A DNA stretch of 64,000 bases from Oncomelania hupensis (taxonomy: Eukaryota; Mollusca; Gastropoda; Littorinimorpha; Pomatiopsidae). Positions 51,101 through 52,519 of this stretch are shown here, piece after piece (the first letter of the stretch is position 1; each line of letters starts with the position of its first letter). A program made the position numbers and the translations under genes. Location: assembly GCA_036898135.1 (NCBI GenBank), contig JBAHVR010000308.1, positions 286,001-350,000 on the forward strand. The letters run 5' to 3'. Under the pieces are notes generated by a model that ran no database searches, had not been told where the DNA came from, and saw only the letters and a program-made list of their open reading frames with translations.

Positions 51101-51929
51101 TCCTAGTCCTATTTCATCCAACCACACTCTCAGATGCATACGATAACAGTCTTTATATAGCCGAGTCTCATCACCAAAAATAATATTAATGAACTATGAA
51201 ATATATTACCCACGCAAAGCGAATACATATGCCACGTGCCTATGTCAAAAGCCGTCGAATGTGTCCTAACTCTATAAACACGTGATTTATACACTATCCT
51301 ATCTATCCTATCCTATCCCGTAACTCGGAGGTCGTAGGGGCACCACAGATGATCGTTTAACCAGCGTACTCCATCTTTCTCTGTCCTCAGCAACCCTGAT
51401 GGTTTTGCACGGTGTCAAACCAGTCCATTCTCGAATGTTGTCCTCCCACCTCTTTTTCGGTCTCCCTCTTCTTCTACCTCCTTGCACTTTGCCTTGCAGG
51501 ATGGTCTTTGCAAGACATGATGATCTGGTGACGTGTCCATACCATCGGAGTTTACATTTTTTCACCACTGTGAGCATGTCATCGTGTCCAATGGCTTGTG
51601 TGATGGTCTGTCTGACTTCGTCGTTGGTGATTTATGCACAAATGTAAATATTTGCCAACTCACTTCATGACAAGCTGGAAGTCATATTTACAATTTAAGG
51701 AAAAAGAATTTGTTAAGGCAGGCTTGTGTATACTGTCTGCTGTTGGGATTTGCAGTTATTTAAGTTCTGTATTAAGTTGATGTTCTTGCTTTCCCAGGTT
51801 CCACAGATGATGATGCCAGAGCACATTCTTGATAACTGGATCGTGGCCATGCACAACGTGGGAATCATCATAGGCTGTGGCATCATGGTCATTCTCGCCA
51901 TCTTCGAAGAACGCATCACAATTCAATGA
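1..51929 (+). CDS. SLC39A: ZIP-family zinc/metal transporter, LIV-1 subfamily (ZIP4/ZIP12-like), 10 exons, 5' incomplete
   Basis: Membrane transporter that would move Zn2+ (possibly other divalent metals) into the cytosol. Exons are 1-117, 907-1076, 38248-38413, 42676-42845, 44480-44647, 45453-45497, 45896-45992, 49164-49325, 49450-49637 and 51798-51929. All have GT/AG borders and compatible phases, giving 470 residues to a TGA stop at 51927-51929. In order: extracellular region with a His-rich stretch, a Cys-containing SAALLY segment like the CPALLY region of ZIP4/12, TM1-TM3, a His-rich cytoplasmic loop ([11 protein letters not shown] and HGHSH), TM4 with HNCADG, TM5 with [10 protein letters not shown], then TM6-TM8. 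The HNxxDG and HExPHExGD motifs are the metal site of LIV-1 ZIPs. The N-terminus and signal peptide lie left of the window. The 37-kb third visible intron segment (1077-38247) is filled with transposons. ZIP4/12 is favoured over ZIP6/10 by the CPALLY-like segment and the short C-terminal tail; the exact orthologue is not settled. Confidence 0.9.
118..906. other. ZIP intron, no recognised element
   Basis: AT-rich intron sequence between the first two visible exons. No coding relic, repeat arm or RNA gene was recognised. Confidence 0.6.
907..1076 (+). CDS. SLC39A: ZIP gene exon, His-rich ectodomain with two furin-like sites
   Basis: Acceptor CAG at 904-906 and donor GT at 1077-1078; ends in phase 0. 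It encodes DDHDHAHDH, a metal-binding style His/Asp run, then the basic motifs RKRR-S and RVKR-Q, which match the furin consensus R-X-K/R-R. A Thr/Ser-rich tail follows. LIV-1 ZIP ectodomains are known to be proteolytically processed, so cleavage here is plausible but inferred. Confidence 0.8.
1096..1255 (+). repeat. Dispersed repeat starting TGTAACC, copy 1
   Basis: Matches 36523-36725 in the same orientation: TGTAACC..., then TTTTTAGTATTTAGTC, then ATCCTTCGTTCACCGACCAT. It starts 20 bases after a ZIP donor site, and its mate lies 135 bases after the stop of the + strand BEL/Pao relic. The TG start and position suggest BEL/Pao LTR 5' ends, but homology is lost after about 160 bases. Confidence 0.5.
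1256..1947. other. Intron sequence, nothing recognised
   Basis: AT-rich, pyrimidine-rich in places. No supported gene or element border was found. Confidence 0.5.
1948..2165 (+). repeat. Dispersed repeat family X, copy 1
   Basis: Closely similar to 52140-52390: TTTTGTTGTTGTAAACGGGG-like start, then TTCGATAA, GCCTCAGC, TTTATTGTAAAGTGAC, and an end at GTCTTGATTT. A third partial copy lies at 25502-25700 in the opposite orientation. Family identity is not recognised. Confidence 0.55.
2255..2350 (+). repeat. tRNA-derived SINE head or tRNA pseudogene
   Basis: Has an A-box-like stretch (GTAGCACAGTTGGTAGAGCG) and a B-box-like stretch (TTGTTCGAATCCC) at tRNA spacing, followed by unrelated sequence. 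The anticodon arm does not pair well, so it is not a working tRNA gene. Confidence 0.5.
2351..3372. other. Intron sequence, nothing recognised
   Basis: Contains a C/A-rich low-complexity stretch (about 2405-2540) and a poly-T run near 2959. No supported gene. Confidence 0.5.
3373..3689 (+). pseudogene. Relic of a family-B DNA polymerase element (Polinton/Maverick-like), N-terminal side
   Basis: Frame from 3373 reads [11 protein letters not shown], then [13 protein letters not shown], then LNLKDINF, with a stop at 3565-3567. It continues in another frame as [15 protein letters not shown] recognise the W-S-V-L-A-x-L...HPERxSxYK...LNxxxIxFP pattern from proteins of PolB-carrying mobile elements of invertebrates, where it precedes the 3'-5' exonuclease motif YADxES. 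That exonuclease motif is found at 32194-32448, on the other side of BEL1. The relic stops exactly at the BEL1 target duplication. Confidence 0.55.
3690..3694. other. Target-site duplication of BEL1, left copy (CTCTG)
   Basis: CTCTG directly precedes the left LTR (TGTTCTG...) and recurs at 31645-31649 directly after the right LTR (...GCACA). A 5-bp duplication fits BEL/Pao integration. Confidence 0.85.
3695..4365 (-). repeat. BEL1 left LTR (3' LTR)
   Basis: 671 bp with TGT...ACA ends. Matches 26812-27362 joined to 31517-31644, with scattered substitutions and small indels (for example an extra TCA near 3750). It flanks the 3' end of the element because BEL1 lies on the - strand. Confidence 0.88.
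4366..4823 (-). other. BEL1 3' untranslated region
   Basis: 458 bases between the end of the BEL1 polyprotein and its 3' LTR. No coding capacity or other element recognised. Confidence 0.6.
4824..5976 (-). pseudogene. BEL1 pol, RT end and RNase H, integrase deleted
   Basis: Begins within the RT thumb ([15 protein letters not shown]...), follows with [16 protein letters not shown], then the BEL/Pao RNase [12 protein letters not shown] (Asp), [12 protein letters not shown] (Glu), [11 protein letters not shown] (Asp), and [15 protein letters not shown]. After this a BEL/Pao protein should continue for several hundred residues of integrase. Here the frame goes from [14 protein letters not shown] almost at once to the C-terminal signature SVEVRVMKD...[11 protein letters not shown] and stop. 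The integrase zinc finger and DDE core are absent, by a deletion with a junction near 4920. The frame continues upstream into 14475 across Gypsy1. Confidence 0.88.
5977..7590 (-). repeat. Gypsy1 left LTR (3' LTR)
   Basis: Starts TGTCACAAAG, ends CCTCGTCACA. Identical to 12856-14469 except about 5 substitutions by eye. Its many short ORFs on both strands recur in the other LTR and are not genes. Confidence 0.95.
7591..7605 (-). promoter_or_regulatory. Gypsy1 polypurine tract
   Basis: On the - strand, a G-rich stretch (TTGGGGGGGCCTC) directly abuts the 3' LTR. This is where the plus-strand primer is expected. The equivalent site in Gypsy2 (17397-17410) has the same sequence. Confidence 0.6.
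7782..9921 (-). CDS. Gypsy1 pol second part: integrase C-terminus (GPY/F), reverse transcriptase, RNase H
   Basis: Copies the element RNA and removes the RNA template strand. First Met at 9722 (646 residues to the stop), but the frame is open up to the frameshift near 9921. From 9722: integrase C-terminal GPY/F module (about residues 45-105: [34 protein letters not shown]); RT with [43 protein letters not shown] and the catalytic FMDD near residue 355; RNase H with [13 protein letters not shown] near 503, KECLALVWA, and DHQPL; ends [14 protein letters not shown] and a short tail. All catalytic residues seen are present. It is expected to be made as part of one polyprotein; here it lacks its own start because of a one-base insertion. 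Confidence 0.92.
9916..12444 (-). CDS. Gypsy1 Gag-protease-integrase
   Basis: 842 residues from ATG at 12444. In order: a short N-terminal segment ([12 protein letters not shown]); a very charged coiled coil (about residues 38-190) made of near-repeats such as [16 protein letters not shown] and [15 protein letters not shown]; a capsid region (about 225-390) with [23 protein letters not shown] and [17 protein letters not shown] that resembles the SCAN domain; Pro/Arg-rich linker; one zinc knuckle [14 protein letters not shown] near 440; aspartic protease with LYDTG near 510; integrase zinc finger (H...H...CRQC, about 675-715); and integrase core with VDIVGPL and LTDNGSQF. The frame ends early (HPR, TAG) because of five Cs where Gypsy2 has four. 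The catalytic Glu lies just beyond the break. Confidence 0.92.
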   Translation of the reverse strand: MADRGELALKYKSIGESLGLAGTELKDYVLASVDADVAEEKLKREERAKERDAKKEEEKERLAAEERAAARKKEEEKERIAAEERAAARKKEEEKERIAAEERAAARKLAEEEKAAERRREEAKERIAEEERAAERRREEAKERIAEEERAAARRKEEDERIAALEEKRKDKELERRQALLQLERDRRDLGIASPASEDYSLIAPSFAASTGIPALPPPIPGMNFPLDPFVERDESIEVYLARFERVAGENSLDPQYWYRKLSHGLKGKAYEILAKTPTSEEGDYPALKKALLHGFELSGEHYRKNFRNSRREKGEKFTQFADRLATLRDKWIEQTDEPKTYDGLLELMLAEQLRGTMPAELRTFAAEQGAARLEDLIIVADRYLTAHPDDRQPRRDPPAPSSPDTRHQPRRPVPPANHRPQPPKGRPNPGAEPGKRGTELYCGYCQRRGHTREKCFRRISDQRRKQGTVLALRQVTPDGNPVTPVVTPADRPAVTEQVTVNNRPAHCLYDTGLTFDAVVRRSLIREQDLTGETITLKLADASQPSTTLPIARIRVTSRYVTGTIQAAVMDQPLYDLILGCRYVFLGMPPQPVESMAAVQTRAQAKTAATPPPIPNQMPEQIRKAQEDDVTLRKCYGKLPAARTPPKSGDFFVEDGLLFRQKDDHSQLVVPATLRPQVLELGHSMPLSGHMGIGATTLHISAQYHWPGMTEDVKRYVKSCRQCQRYSPRHHTVPVTISPTVVVGTPFQRVAVDIVGPLPRTKKRNQYLLTLVDACSMWCEAVPLPKIDAARVADALVTIFTRVGFPDNILTDNGSQFTGKLMQEVFQLLRIRHIRTPPYHPR
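12445..12830 (-). other. Gypsy1 5' leader
   Basis: About 390 bases between the primer-binding site and the Gag ATG; no ORF of note. Similar in layout to the Gypsy2 leader. Expected to hold packaging signals, not recognisable by eye. Confidence 0.6.
12831..12848 (-). promoter_or_regulatory. Gypsy1 primer-binding site
   Basis: Seven bases inside the 5' LTR, the - strand reads TGGCGACCCCGACGAGAC. The TGG start complements a tRNA CCA end. The rest is closest, among tRNAs I recall, to a tRNA-Arg 3' end with a couple of mismatches. Gypsy2 shares it (21371-21388). Confidence 0.65.
12856..14469 (-). repeat. Gypsy1 right LTR (5' LTR)
   Basis: 1614 bp, same length as the left LTR. It should carry the element promoter. 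Followed at once by CAACC, the second copy of the target duplication. Confidence 0.95.
14475..15862 (-). pseudogene. BEL1 protease and reverse transcriptase, broken
   Basis: Reads from the BEL/Pao aspartic protease ([10 protein letters not shown]...[53 protein letters not shown]) into RT ([29 protein letters not shown]), then after a frameshift near 14765 into [35 protein letters not shown] and the catalytic YVDD near 14510. Breaks: the protease catalytic segment expected between VYAVI and RSLASP is missing; about 20 bases are lost after EGHSL, shifting the frame; and about ten residues are lost between FLEYR and the upstream RT motif. The left border is Gypsy1, across which the frame resumes at 5976. 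Confidence 0.85.
15863..15867. other. Target-site duplication of Gypsy2, left copy (GACCC)
   Basis: GACCC precedes the left LTR and recurs at 22923-22927 after the right LTR. The insertion falls close to the end of BEL1 gag. Confidence 0.9.
15868..17396 (-). repeat. Gypsy2 left LTR (3' LTR)
   Basis: 1529 bp; starts TGTCACGAATATAGG, ends GACTGTGACA. Two bases longer than the right LTR by single G insertions near 15890 and 16530. Confidence 0.94.
17397..17700 (-). pseudogene. Gypsy2 RNase H remnant and 3' end
   Basis: In a frame different from the upstream ORF, the - strand reads [20 protein letters not shown], matching the end of Gypsy1 RNase H, then a stop. A G-rich polypurine tract abuts the LTR. 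This is all that remains of RNase H. Confidence 0.8.
17690..20183 (-). pseudogene. Gypsy2 capsid end, protease, integrase and start of RT
   Basis: One open frame from 20183 (upstream sequence is in frame back to a stop at 20410). Holds the end of the SCAN-like capsid, knuckle [14 protein letters not shown], protease LYDTG near residue 180, integrase zinc finger, and the complete integrase core: [15 protein letters not shown], and [10 protein letters not shown] with the catalytic Glu that Gypsy1 loses to a frameshift. Then GPY/F ([11 protein letters not shown]) and RT motif 1 ([10 protein letters not shown]). After this one extra C shifts the frame, and about 1.2 kb of RT and RNase H are missing. 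The tail of this ORF past 17700 is out of frame and not real protein. Confidence 0.88.
20409..21021 (-). pseudogene. Gypsy2 Gag N-terminus, broken
   Basis: Starts at ATG 21021 with [19 protein letters not shown], nearly as in Gypsy1, then a coiled-coil array that is shorter than in Gypsy1 and disrupted by frameshifts (near 20800 and 20740). The capsid starts downstream, but a TAG replaces the Glu codon of the RVAGEN motif at about 20410. Confidence 0.82.
21371..21388 (-). promoter_or_regulatory. Gypsy2 primer-binding site
   Basis: The - strand reads TGGCGACCCCGACGGGAG, the same as Gypsy1 apart from one or two bases, at the same distance from the LTR. Confidence 0.65.
21396..22922 (-). repeat. 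Gypsy2 right LTR (5' LTR)
   Basis: 1527 bp; about 99% identical to the left LTR. Followed by GACCC (22923-22927). Confidence 0.94.
22928..24855 (-). pseudogene. BEL1 gag, two frameshifts
   Basis: ATG at 24855. The first part (to 23827, 342 residues) is an acidic, coiled-coil-rich region ([38 protein letters not shown]) typical of BEL/Pao Gag N-termini. After a frameshift near 23822 and another near 23748, it continues as [35 protein letters not shown], and two zinc knuckles, [15 protein letters not shown] and [14 protein letters not shown]. The frame runs over the Gypsy2 duplication and stops at about 15833, so Gypsy2 sits close to the end of gag. Confidence 0.88.
25502..25705 (-). repeat. 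Repeat family X, copy 2, tandemly duplicated
   Basis: A unit of about 100 bases (AACTCGAGATCAGAG... to ...CACAAAATCAAGAC) occurs twice in a row with few differences. Its reverse complement matches 52352-52440 (GTCTTGATTTTGTGGTCCT, GAATAACTAACTAA). Confidence 0.6.
25710..25787. repeat. (AGT)n microsatellite
   Basis: About 25 units, first few interrupted. Confidence 0.95.
25828..25886. repeat. (TTA)n microsatellite
   Basis: About 19 perfect units. Confidence 0.95.
26812..27362 (-). repeat. BEL1 right LTR, first part
   Basis: Matches 3695-4246 of the left LTR. Cut at GGCTCT by the LINE insertion; the remaining part is at 31517-31644. Confidence 0.88.
27666..28190 (-). pseudogene. LINE RT C-terminal domain
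   Basis: Reads [29 protein letters not shown] and a terminal IRLWNSL. It continues the RT of 28151-30460 after a one-base frameshift near 28190 (both frames share the GCP...[10 protein letters not shown] junction). Confidence 0.82.
28151..30460 (-). CDS. LINE endonuclease-reverse transcriptase
   Basis: 769 residues. The N-terminal AP-like endonuclease has [36 protein letters not shown] and a terminal [10 protein letters not shown] follows with [70 protein letters not shown] and the catalytic FADD. The endonuclease nicks the target and RT primes on it. The class is the CR1/L2/jockey group. The frame breaks near the C-terminus; it joins the PHD region upstream through a poly-C slip. Confidence 0.9.
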   Translation of the reverse strand: MNFQSIRPKKAEFWNLLQSTNADIILGSETWLKPEITNSEIFPPNYNLFRHDRHDGKGGTLVATKSDLIAHQLINNSQTDAVFVQIQTQGRSRPLTVGSIYRTPSDNTPDQIDAIAACLDSLNKDDIIWIGGDLNLPDIDWESQQITGHLYPAYTNQTLLNKINDMGLLQVVNTATRNSAILDIFCTNRPNLVSRSTVIPGLSDHDIVLIDSRLVAKKTKRVPHTISIWKKANFEAMKTETDMFSEHFVNLPPATVEDQWAAIHSHLSTMMEKHVPMKKSSTRYHQPWISSKLKRLSRRKLRAWKGANNTNKQEHWDKFQQLKKTTRKENRAAYQNYVKSFIEEDSSKHLWKLIKTKKADSNGIAPLRKNGLTYSESKEKADILNEQFCSVFTQEDLDNLPYLGNSPYPVMPDINISLIGVEKLLQNLNPRKAAGPDGIPCRLLQSLSKQLAPALTTLFTTSLRTGQIPTIWRHATVQPIFKKGDRSQPANYRPISLTSVCSKLMEHIVRTGITDHLTRNGILSNSQHGFRKRRSCLTQLILTTDDLVHELDKGGQTDTILLDFAKAFDKVPHQRLIIKLHHYGIRGKTLSWIQNFLAQRTQQVVVEGESSSMGQVTSGVPQGSVIGPTLFLVYINDLGNNIKANVRLFADDTILYQRIKTQQDAVSLQEDLATLEKWEEMWQMEFNVAKCHVLSVTNKKKPTCSNYTLHGHTLEQVDRVKYLGVELTEKLHWGKHVHALAAKANQTSAFVYRNLKGCPLPSRRTVTKA
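30393..31031 (-). CDS. LINE N-terminal PHD-finger region
   Basis: Within 212 residues, a Cys/His cluster ([28 protein letters not shown]; about residues 33-82) has the C4HC3 layout of PHD fingers. A Ser/Thr/Pro-rich linker follows. A run of about 14 C plus a further 5 C on the - strand (plus 30496-30516) then shifts the frame, and the endonuclease begins in another frame at [12 protein letters not shown] fingers at this position are known in CR1-like elements. Residues after the poly-C are out of frame. Confidence 0.78.
   Translation of the reverse strand: MYTKHLIPHLIAILGPLFAIMALQHMKDKCGVCSLRVKWVDRAVCCDRCETWFHARCVNMRDTIYEIEVLQPNISWYCWSCGLPNFSSELFATVSADPTRSSLCEISRASSLSSTSATPSSLCSDISHTLGDDAFHPSYTPPHFSTPLGNVRPPSFDSSPETPVSLASSALSSPPPPAPCQTRQMPQNSCSELPKHSPQESRILEPSPVHER
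31517..31644 (-). repeat. BEL1 right LTR, second part
   Basis: Matches 4247-4365 (CAGAAGAACTGCGTGCGGCA..., ends GACAGCACA). Followed by the target duplication CTCTG at 31645-31649. Confidence 0.88.
31650..32193. other. Unassigned sequence between BEL1 and the PolB relic
   Basis: No coding relic recognised. It may be a further unrecognised insertion, since it separates two parts of what looks like one PolB element. Confidence 0.4.
32194..32448 (+). pseudogene. Relic of family-B DNA polymerase, exonuclease I motif
   Basis: 84 residues. [14 protein letters not shown] is the Exo I motif (the D and E of YADxES) of protein-primed/organellar-viral type PolB. A hydrophobic segment follows with [16 protein letters not shown] and IYREP. 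It fits directly downstream of the segment at 3373-3689 in such proteins. No polymerase palm motifs are found after it; the sequence changes to BEL/Pao at about 32440. Confidence 0.6.
32440..34340 (+). pseudogene. BEL2: + strand BEL/Pao relic, protease to integrase
   Basis: Starts inside the protease ([29 protein letters not shown]), continues [26 protein letters not shown], then RT pieces ([40 protein letters not shown]) and, after a deletion, integrase ([30 protein letters not shown]; later [25 protein letters not shown]). Many stops and frameshifts. RNase H is absent. About as similar to BEL1 as members of one family. Confidence 0.75.
34341..36219. other. Non-coding block inside BEL2, with direct and inverted repeats
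   Basis: Separates integrase from the C-terminal tail of BEL2, so it is likely insertion DNA. It holds a direct repeat (34753-34806 and 35460-35514, sharing ATCACGGACGACAACTCTTG) and terminal inverted repeats at 35555-35581 and 36150-36176. Confidence 0.5.
35555..36176. mobile_element. Possible MITE or fold-back element
   Basis: The 27-base ends GTATATCAACTAACAAGTTAG...TCTC are exact reverse complements, and similarity continues inwards (GTCGACGTGCG; CCGGTTGC/CCCGTTGC). About 620 bp long. The core ACTAACAAGTTAGT is itself nearly palindromic. No ORF. Confidence 0.5.
36220..36389 (+). pseudogene. BEL2 polyprotein C-terminus
   Basis: Frame ...[18 protein letters not shown]...[17 protein letters not shown]...NELVLL and stop (TAA). 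Equivalent to the end of BEL1 (SVEVRVMKD...[11 protein letters not shown]), in the opposite orientation. Confidence 0.75.
36523..36725 (+). repeat. Dispersed repeat starting TGTAACC, copy 2 (possible BEL2 3' LTR)
   Basis: Same-orientation match to 1096-1255. Lies 134 bases after the BEL2 stop, where a 3' LTR would start. Confidence 0.5.
37425..38080 (-). pseudogene. 5'-truncated CR1-like LINE, RT C-terminus
   Basis: The - strand reads [58 protein letters not shown] and a terminal SLEAFKSQI. This is the same module as the C-terminus of the LINE at 27666-28190, with the same kind of (GAA)n 3' tail (plus-strand CTTCTTCTTCTT at 37431). Only the last 150 codons remain. A poly-G run is at 37607-37619. 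Confidence 0.8.
38248..38413 (+). CDS. SLC39A: ZIP gene exon, CPALLY-like ectodomain segment
   Basis: Acceptor TTGCACAG at 38240-38247, donor GTGAGT at 38414. It starts in phase 0, matching the end of exon 907-1076, and ends in phase 1. The product has the pattern C-YSPQEL...[17 protein letters not shown], resembling the ZIP4/ZIP12 segment with two cysteines around PALLYQ. The family proline of the PAL motif is Ala here. Confidence 0.85.
38585..41720 (-). mobile_element. Degenerate RTE/BovB-like LINE
   Basis: On the - strand: endonuclease start ([11 protein letters not shown] near 41330; [27 protein letters not shown]), connecting pieces, RT with [13 protein letters not shown] near 39400 and [14 protein letters not shown], and the RTE C-terminus [11 protein letters not shown]...[13 protein letters not shown]. 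The 3' tail is GGATA-type repeats (plus 38590-38612, TATCC units). Many frameshifts and stops; a SINE is inserted in the RT region. Confidence 0.8.
39815..40142 (+). repeat. SINE family S copy, 5'-truncated, inside the RTE relic
   Basis: Shares TTTAAAGATCCTGACGC, CCCAGGATTGTGCTCAGTTG and AGCGCTATATAAGAACGATT with copies at 48345, 57042 and 61125; ends in (AAAT)n. It lacks the tRNA-like head. Confidence 0.7.
42130..42245. repeat. (AAT)n then (CAA)n microsatellite
   Basis: About 15 AAT units followed by an irregular CAA/ACA array. Explains the Leu/Ile-rich ORFs read through it. Confidence 0.9.
42676..42845 (+). CDS. SLC39A: ZIP gene exon, TM1 and TM2
   Basis: Acceptor TTTCAG at 42670-42675 (phase 1 entry), donor GT at 42846. 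It encodes [11 protein letters not shown]...[10 protein letters not shown] (TM1) and [22 protein letters not shown] (TM2), with the [17 protein letters not shown] pattern typical of ZIPs. A further in-frame AG lies upstream at 42642 but does not fit the phase of the previous exon. An RTE 3' fragment begins about 10 bases after the donor. Confidence 0.88.
42855..42940 (+). mobile_element. RTE 3'-end fragment just after a ZIP splice donor
   Basis: Matches the RTE 3' end at 50280-50345 (GATCATCTGTGGTGCCC, CGACTTT, GAGTTA, GGATA-type tail), starting about 10 bases into the intron. Confidence 0.7.
43900..44070. repeat. Imperfect 21-24 bp tandem repeats
   Basis: Variants of AGTATTCCAGCCAGCATCTAT recur about seven times with drift; a few similar units lie at 42940-43000. 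Confidence 0.55.
44480..44647 (+). CDS. SLC39A: ZIP gene exon, His-rich linker and TM3
   Basis: Acceptor CACACAG at 44473-44479, donor GTAAGT at 44648; 56 codons, phase 0 to 0. It encodes a His/Asp/Glu-rich linker ([13 protein letters not shown]) and TM3 ([19 protein letters not shown]), followed by RRMQHGSSS, the start of the large cytoplasmic loop. Confidence 0.88.
44853..44896. repeat. (GT)n microsatellite
   Basis: Interrupted GT array in the ZIP intron after TM3. Confidence 0.85.
45453..45497 (+). CDS. SLC39A: ZIP gene micro-exon, HGHSH loop
   Basis: Fifteen codons between a TTTTTTTTCAG acceptor and a GTAAGC donor; phase 0 to 0. It encodes [15 protein letters not shown], the (HX)n motif of the cytoplasmic loop between TM3 and TM4, which is known in ZIPs to bind and sense zinc. 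Confidence 0.85.
45676..45795. repeat. (CAT)n and related trinucleotide array
   Basis: CAT/CGT/ATT units; gives a poly-His ORF that is not a gene. Confidence 0.9.
45896..45992 (+). CDS. SLC39A: ZIP gene exon, variable cytoplasmic loop
   Basis: Acceptor TATTTCAG at 45888-45895, donor GTACTG at 45993; ends in phase 1. It encodes a hydrophilic Asn/Gln/Lys-rich segment ending EQEKKK. It is poorly conserved in the family; assignment rests on phase and splice sites that match both neighbours. Confidence 0.75.
46615..46790. repeat. Minisatellite of 16-18 bp half-units
   Basis: Alternates GACGAGCGATGAGTGTC and GACGAGAGTCGAGTGTC, about ten half-units in all, giving a 34-bp higher-order period. Confidence 0.85.
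46800..48340. other. ZIP intron, nothing firmly recognised
   Basis: AT-rich and pyrimidine-rich sequence. No coding relic was found. Some of it may be LTR-like, but no border could be shown. Confidence 0.4.
48345..48595 (+). repeat. SINE family S copy, 5'-truncated
   Basis: Shares GAGATCCTGACGC, GGCCCAGGATTGTGCTCAGT, GGCCAGCGCCTTGAGCAGC and CCCTATATAAAAATGATT; tail (GAAA)n. Confidence 0.72.
49164..49325 (+). CDS. SLC39A: ZIP gene exon, TM4 and TM5 metal site
   Basis: Acceptor T10CAG at 49151-49163, donor GT at 49326. It encodes [18 protein letters not shown] (TM4) and [12 protein letters not shown] (TM5). H, N and D of HNxxDG and H, E, H of HExPH form the transport-site metal ligands in the LIV-1 group. 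The split Gly codon (phase 1) completes in the next exon to give HELGD. Confidence 0.93.
49450..49637 (+). CDS. SLC39A: ZIP gene exon, TM6 and TM7
   Basis: Acceptor TTTTTACAG at 49441-49449, donor GTCAGT at 49638. It completes [12 protein letters not shown], then encodes TM6 ([21 protein letters not shown]) and TM7 ([18 protein letters not shown]). The intron before it is only 124 bases, the shortest in the gene. Confidence 0.92.
50085..50345 (+). pseudogene. RTE/BovB-like 3'-end fragment
   Basis: Frames read [19 protein letters not shown] and the RTE C-terminal order RWYGH.../[20 protein letters not shown]/ in broken form; ends GCCCCAACGACTTTTGAGTTACGGGATAGGATAGG. Confidence 0.72.
51293..51640 (-). 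pseudogene. RTE/BovB-like 3'-end fragment
   Basis: The - strand reads [49 protein letters not shown]; ends at the TATCC tail on the plus strand (51295-51320). In a ZIP intron just before the last exon. Confidence 0.82.
51798..51929 (+). CDS. SLC39A: ZIP gene terminal exon, TM8 and stop
   Basis: Acceptor CTTTCCCAG, phase 0. It encodes VPQMM (equivalent to the family's DMVPEM after TM7), TM8 ([20 protein letters not shown]) and TGA at 51927-51929. A candidate poly(A) signal AATAAA lies at 52511-52516, beyond a dispersed repeat that would fall in the 3' UTR. Confidence 0.92.
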   Translation, partial: VPQMMMPEHILDNWIVAMHNVGIIIGCGIMVILAIFEERITIQ

Positions 51930-52139
51930 TGTGCAACTCAAGGTTCACTCAAGATTTCGTGGCGTTCCGCGCACTCAATCTGGTGACGTGTCACGCAAGA
52001 ATTAGCGACGCGCCACACAAAGTTTTGTGACGTGCGGCTCAAGGTTCATAACGTCAGTAAAGCGTTGGAAATGACGTCAAAATAGTACTATTTGAATCGA
52101 CTTTTTAAATTTTGCACGATTCATGTTACAATATGTTTG

Positions 52140-52440
52140 CGTTTTGTTGATATTTTATTAAGATGTTTATATTCTGTTTTGTTGTTGTAAACGGGGGTTC
52201 GATAAATTAGGGTATAGCCTCAGCGTCCCCTACATGAGAGGCCTTTATTGTAAAGTGACCGGTTGGTGGAGTCTCTTCAGTGTTACAATCGGGGTTGTTT
52301 TAGTATATCTTTTATACGGATCAGGAGTGAGTCCTCTTTTAACCAAGTTGTGGTCTTGATTTTGTGGTCCTTATTCGGCTATTTGCATTCCGCTAATCCG
52401 TGTAAGTAATGAATAACTAACTAATTAGTGGTCCATATGC
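52140..52440 (+). repeat. Repeat family X, copy 3, in the ZIP 3' flank
   Basis: Joins the segment seen at 1948-2165 with the segment seen (reversed) at 25502-25705, so it is the longest copy and shows that both belong to one family. Confidence 0.6.
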
Positions 52441-52510
52441 TGTGCTATGTACGTTTATATGACGTCAATAGTGCAGTCTTAAATACGTCAAACTTCATGC
52501 CGATAGATGA

Positions 52511-52516
52511 AATAAA
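52511..52516 (+). terminator. Candidate poly(A) signal of the ZIP gene
   Basis: AATAAA, 582 bases after the stop codon; the nearest strong signal that I see. Confidence 0.4.
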
Positions 52517-52519
52517 TGC

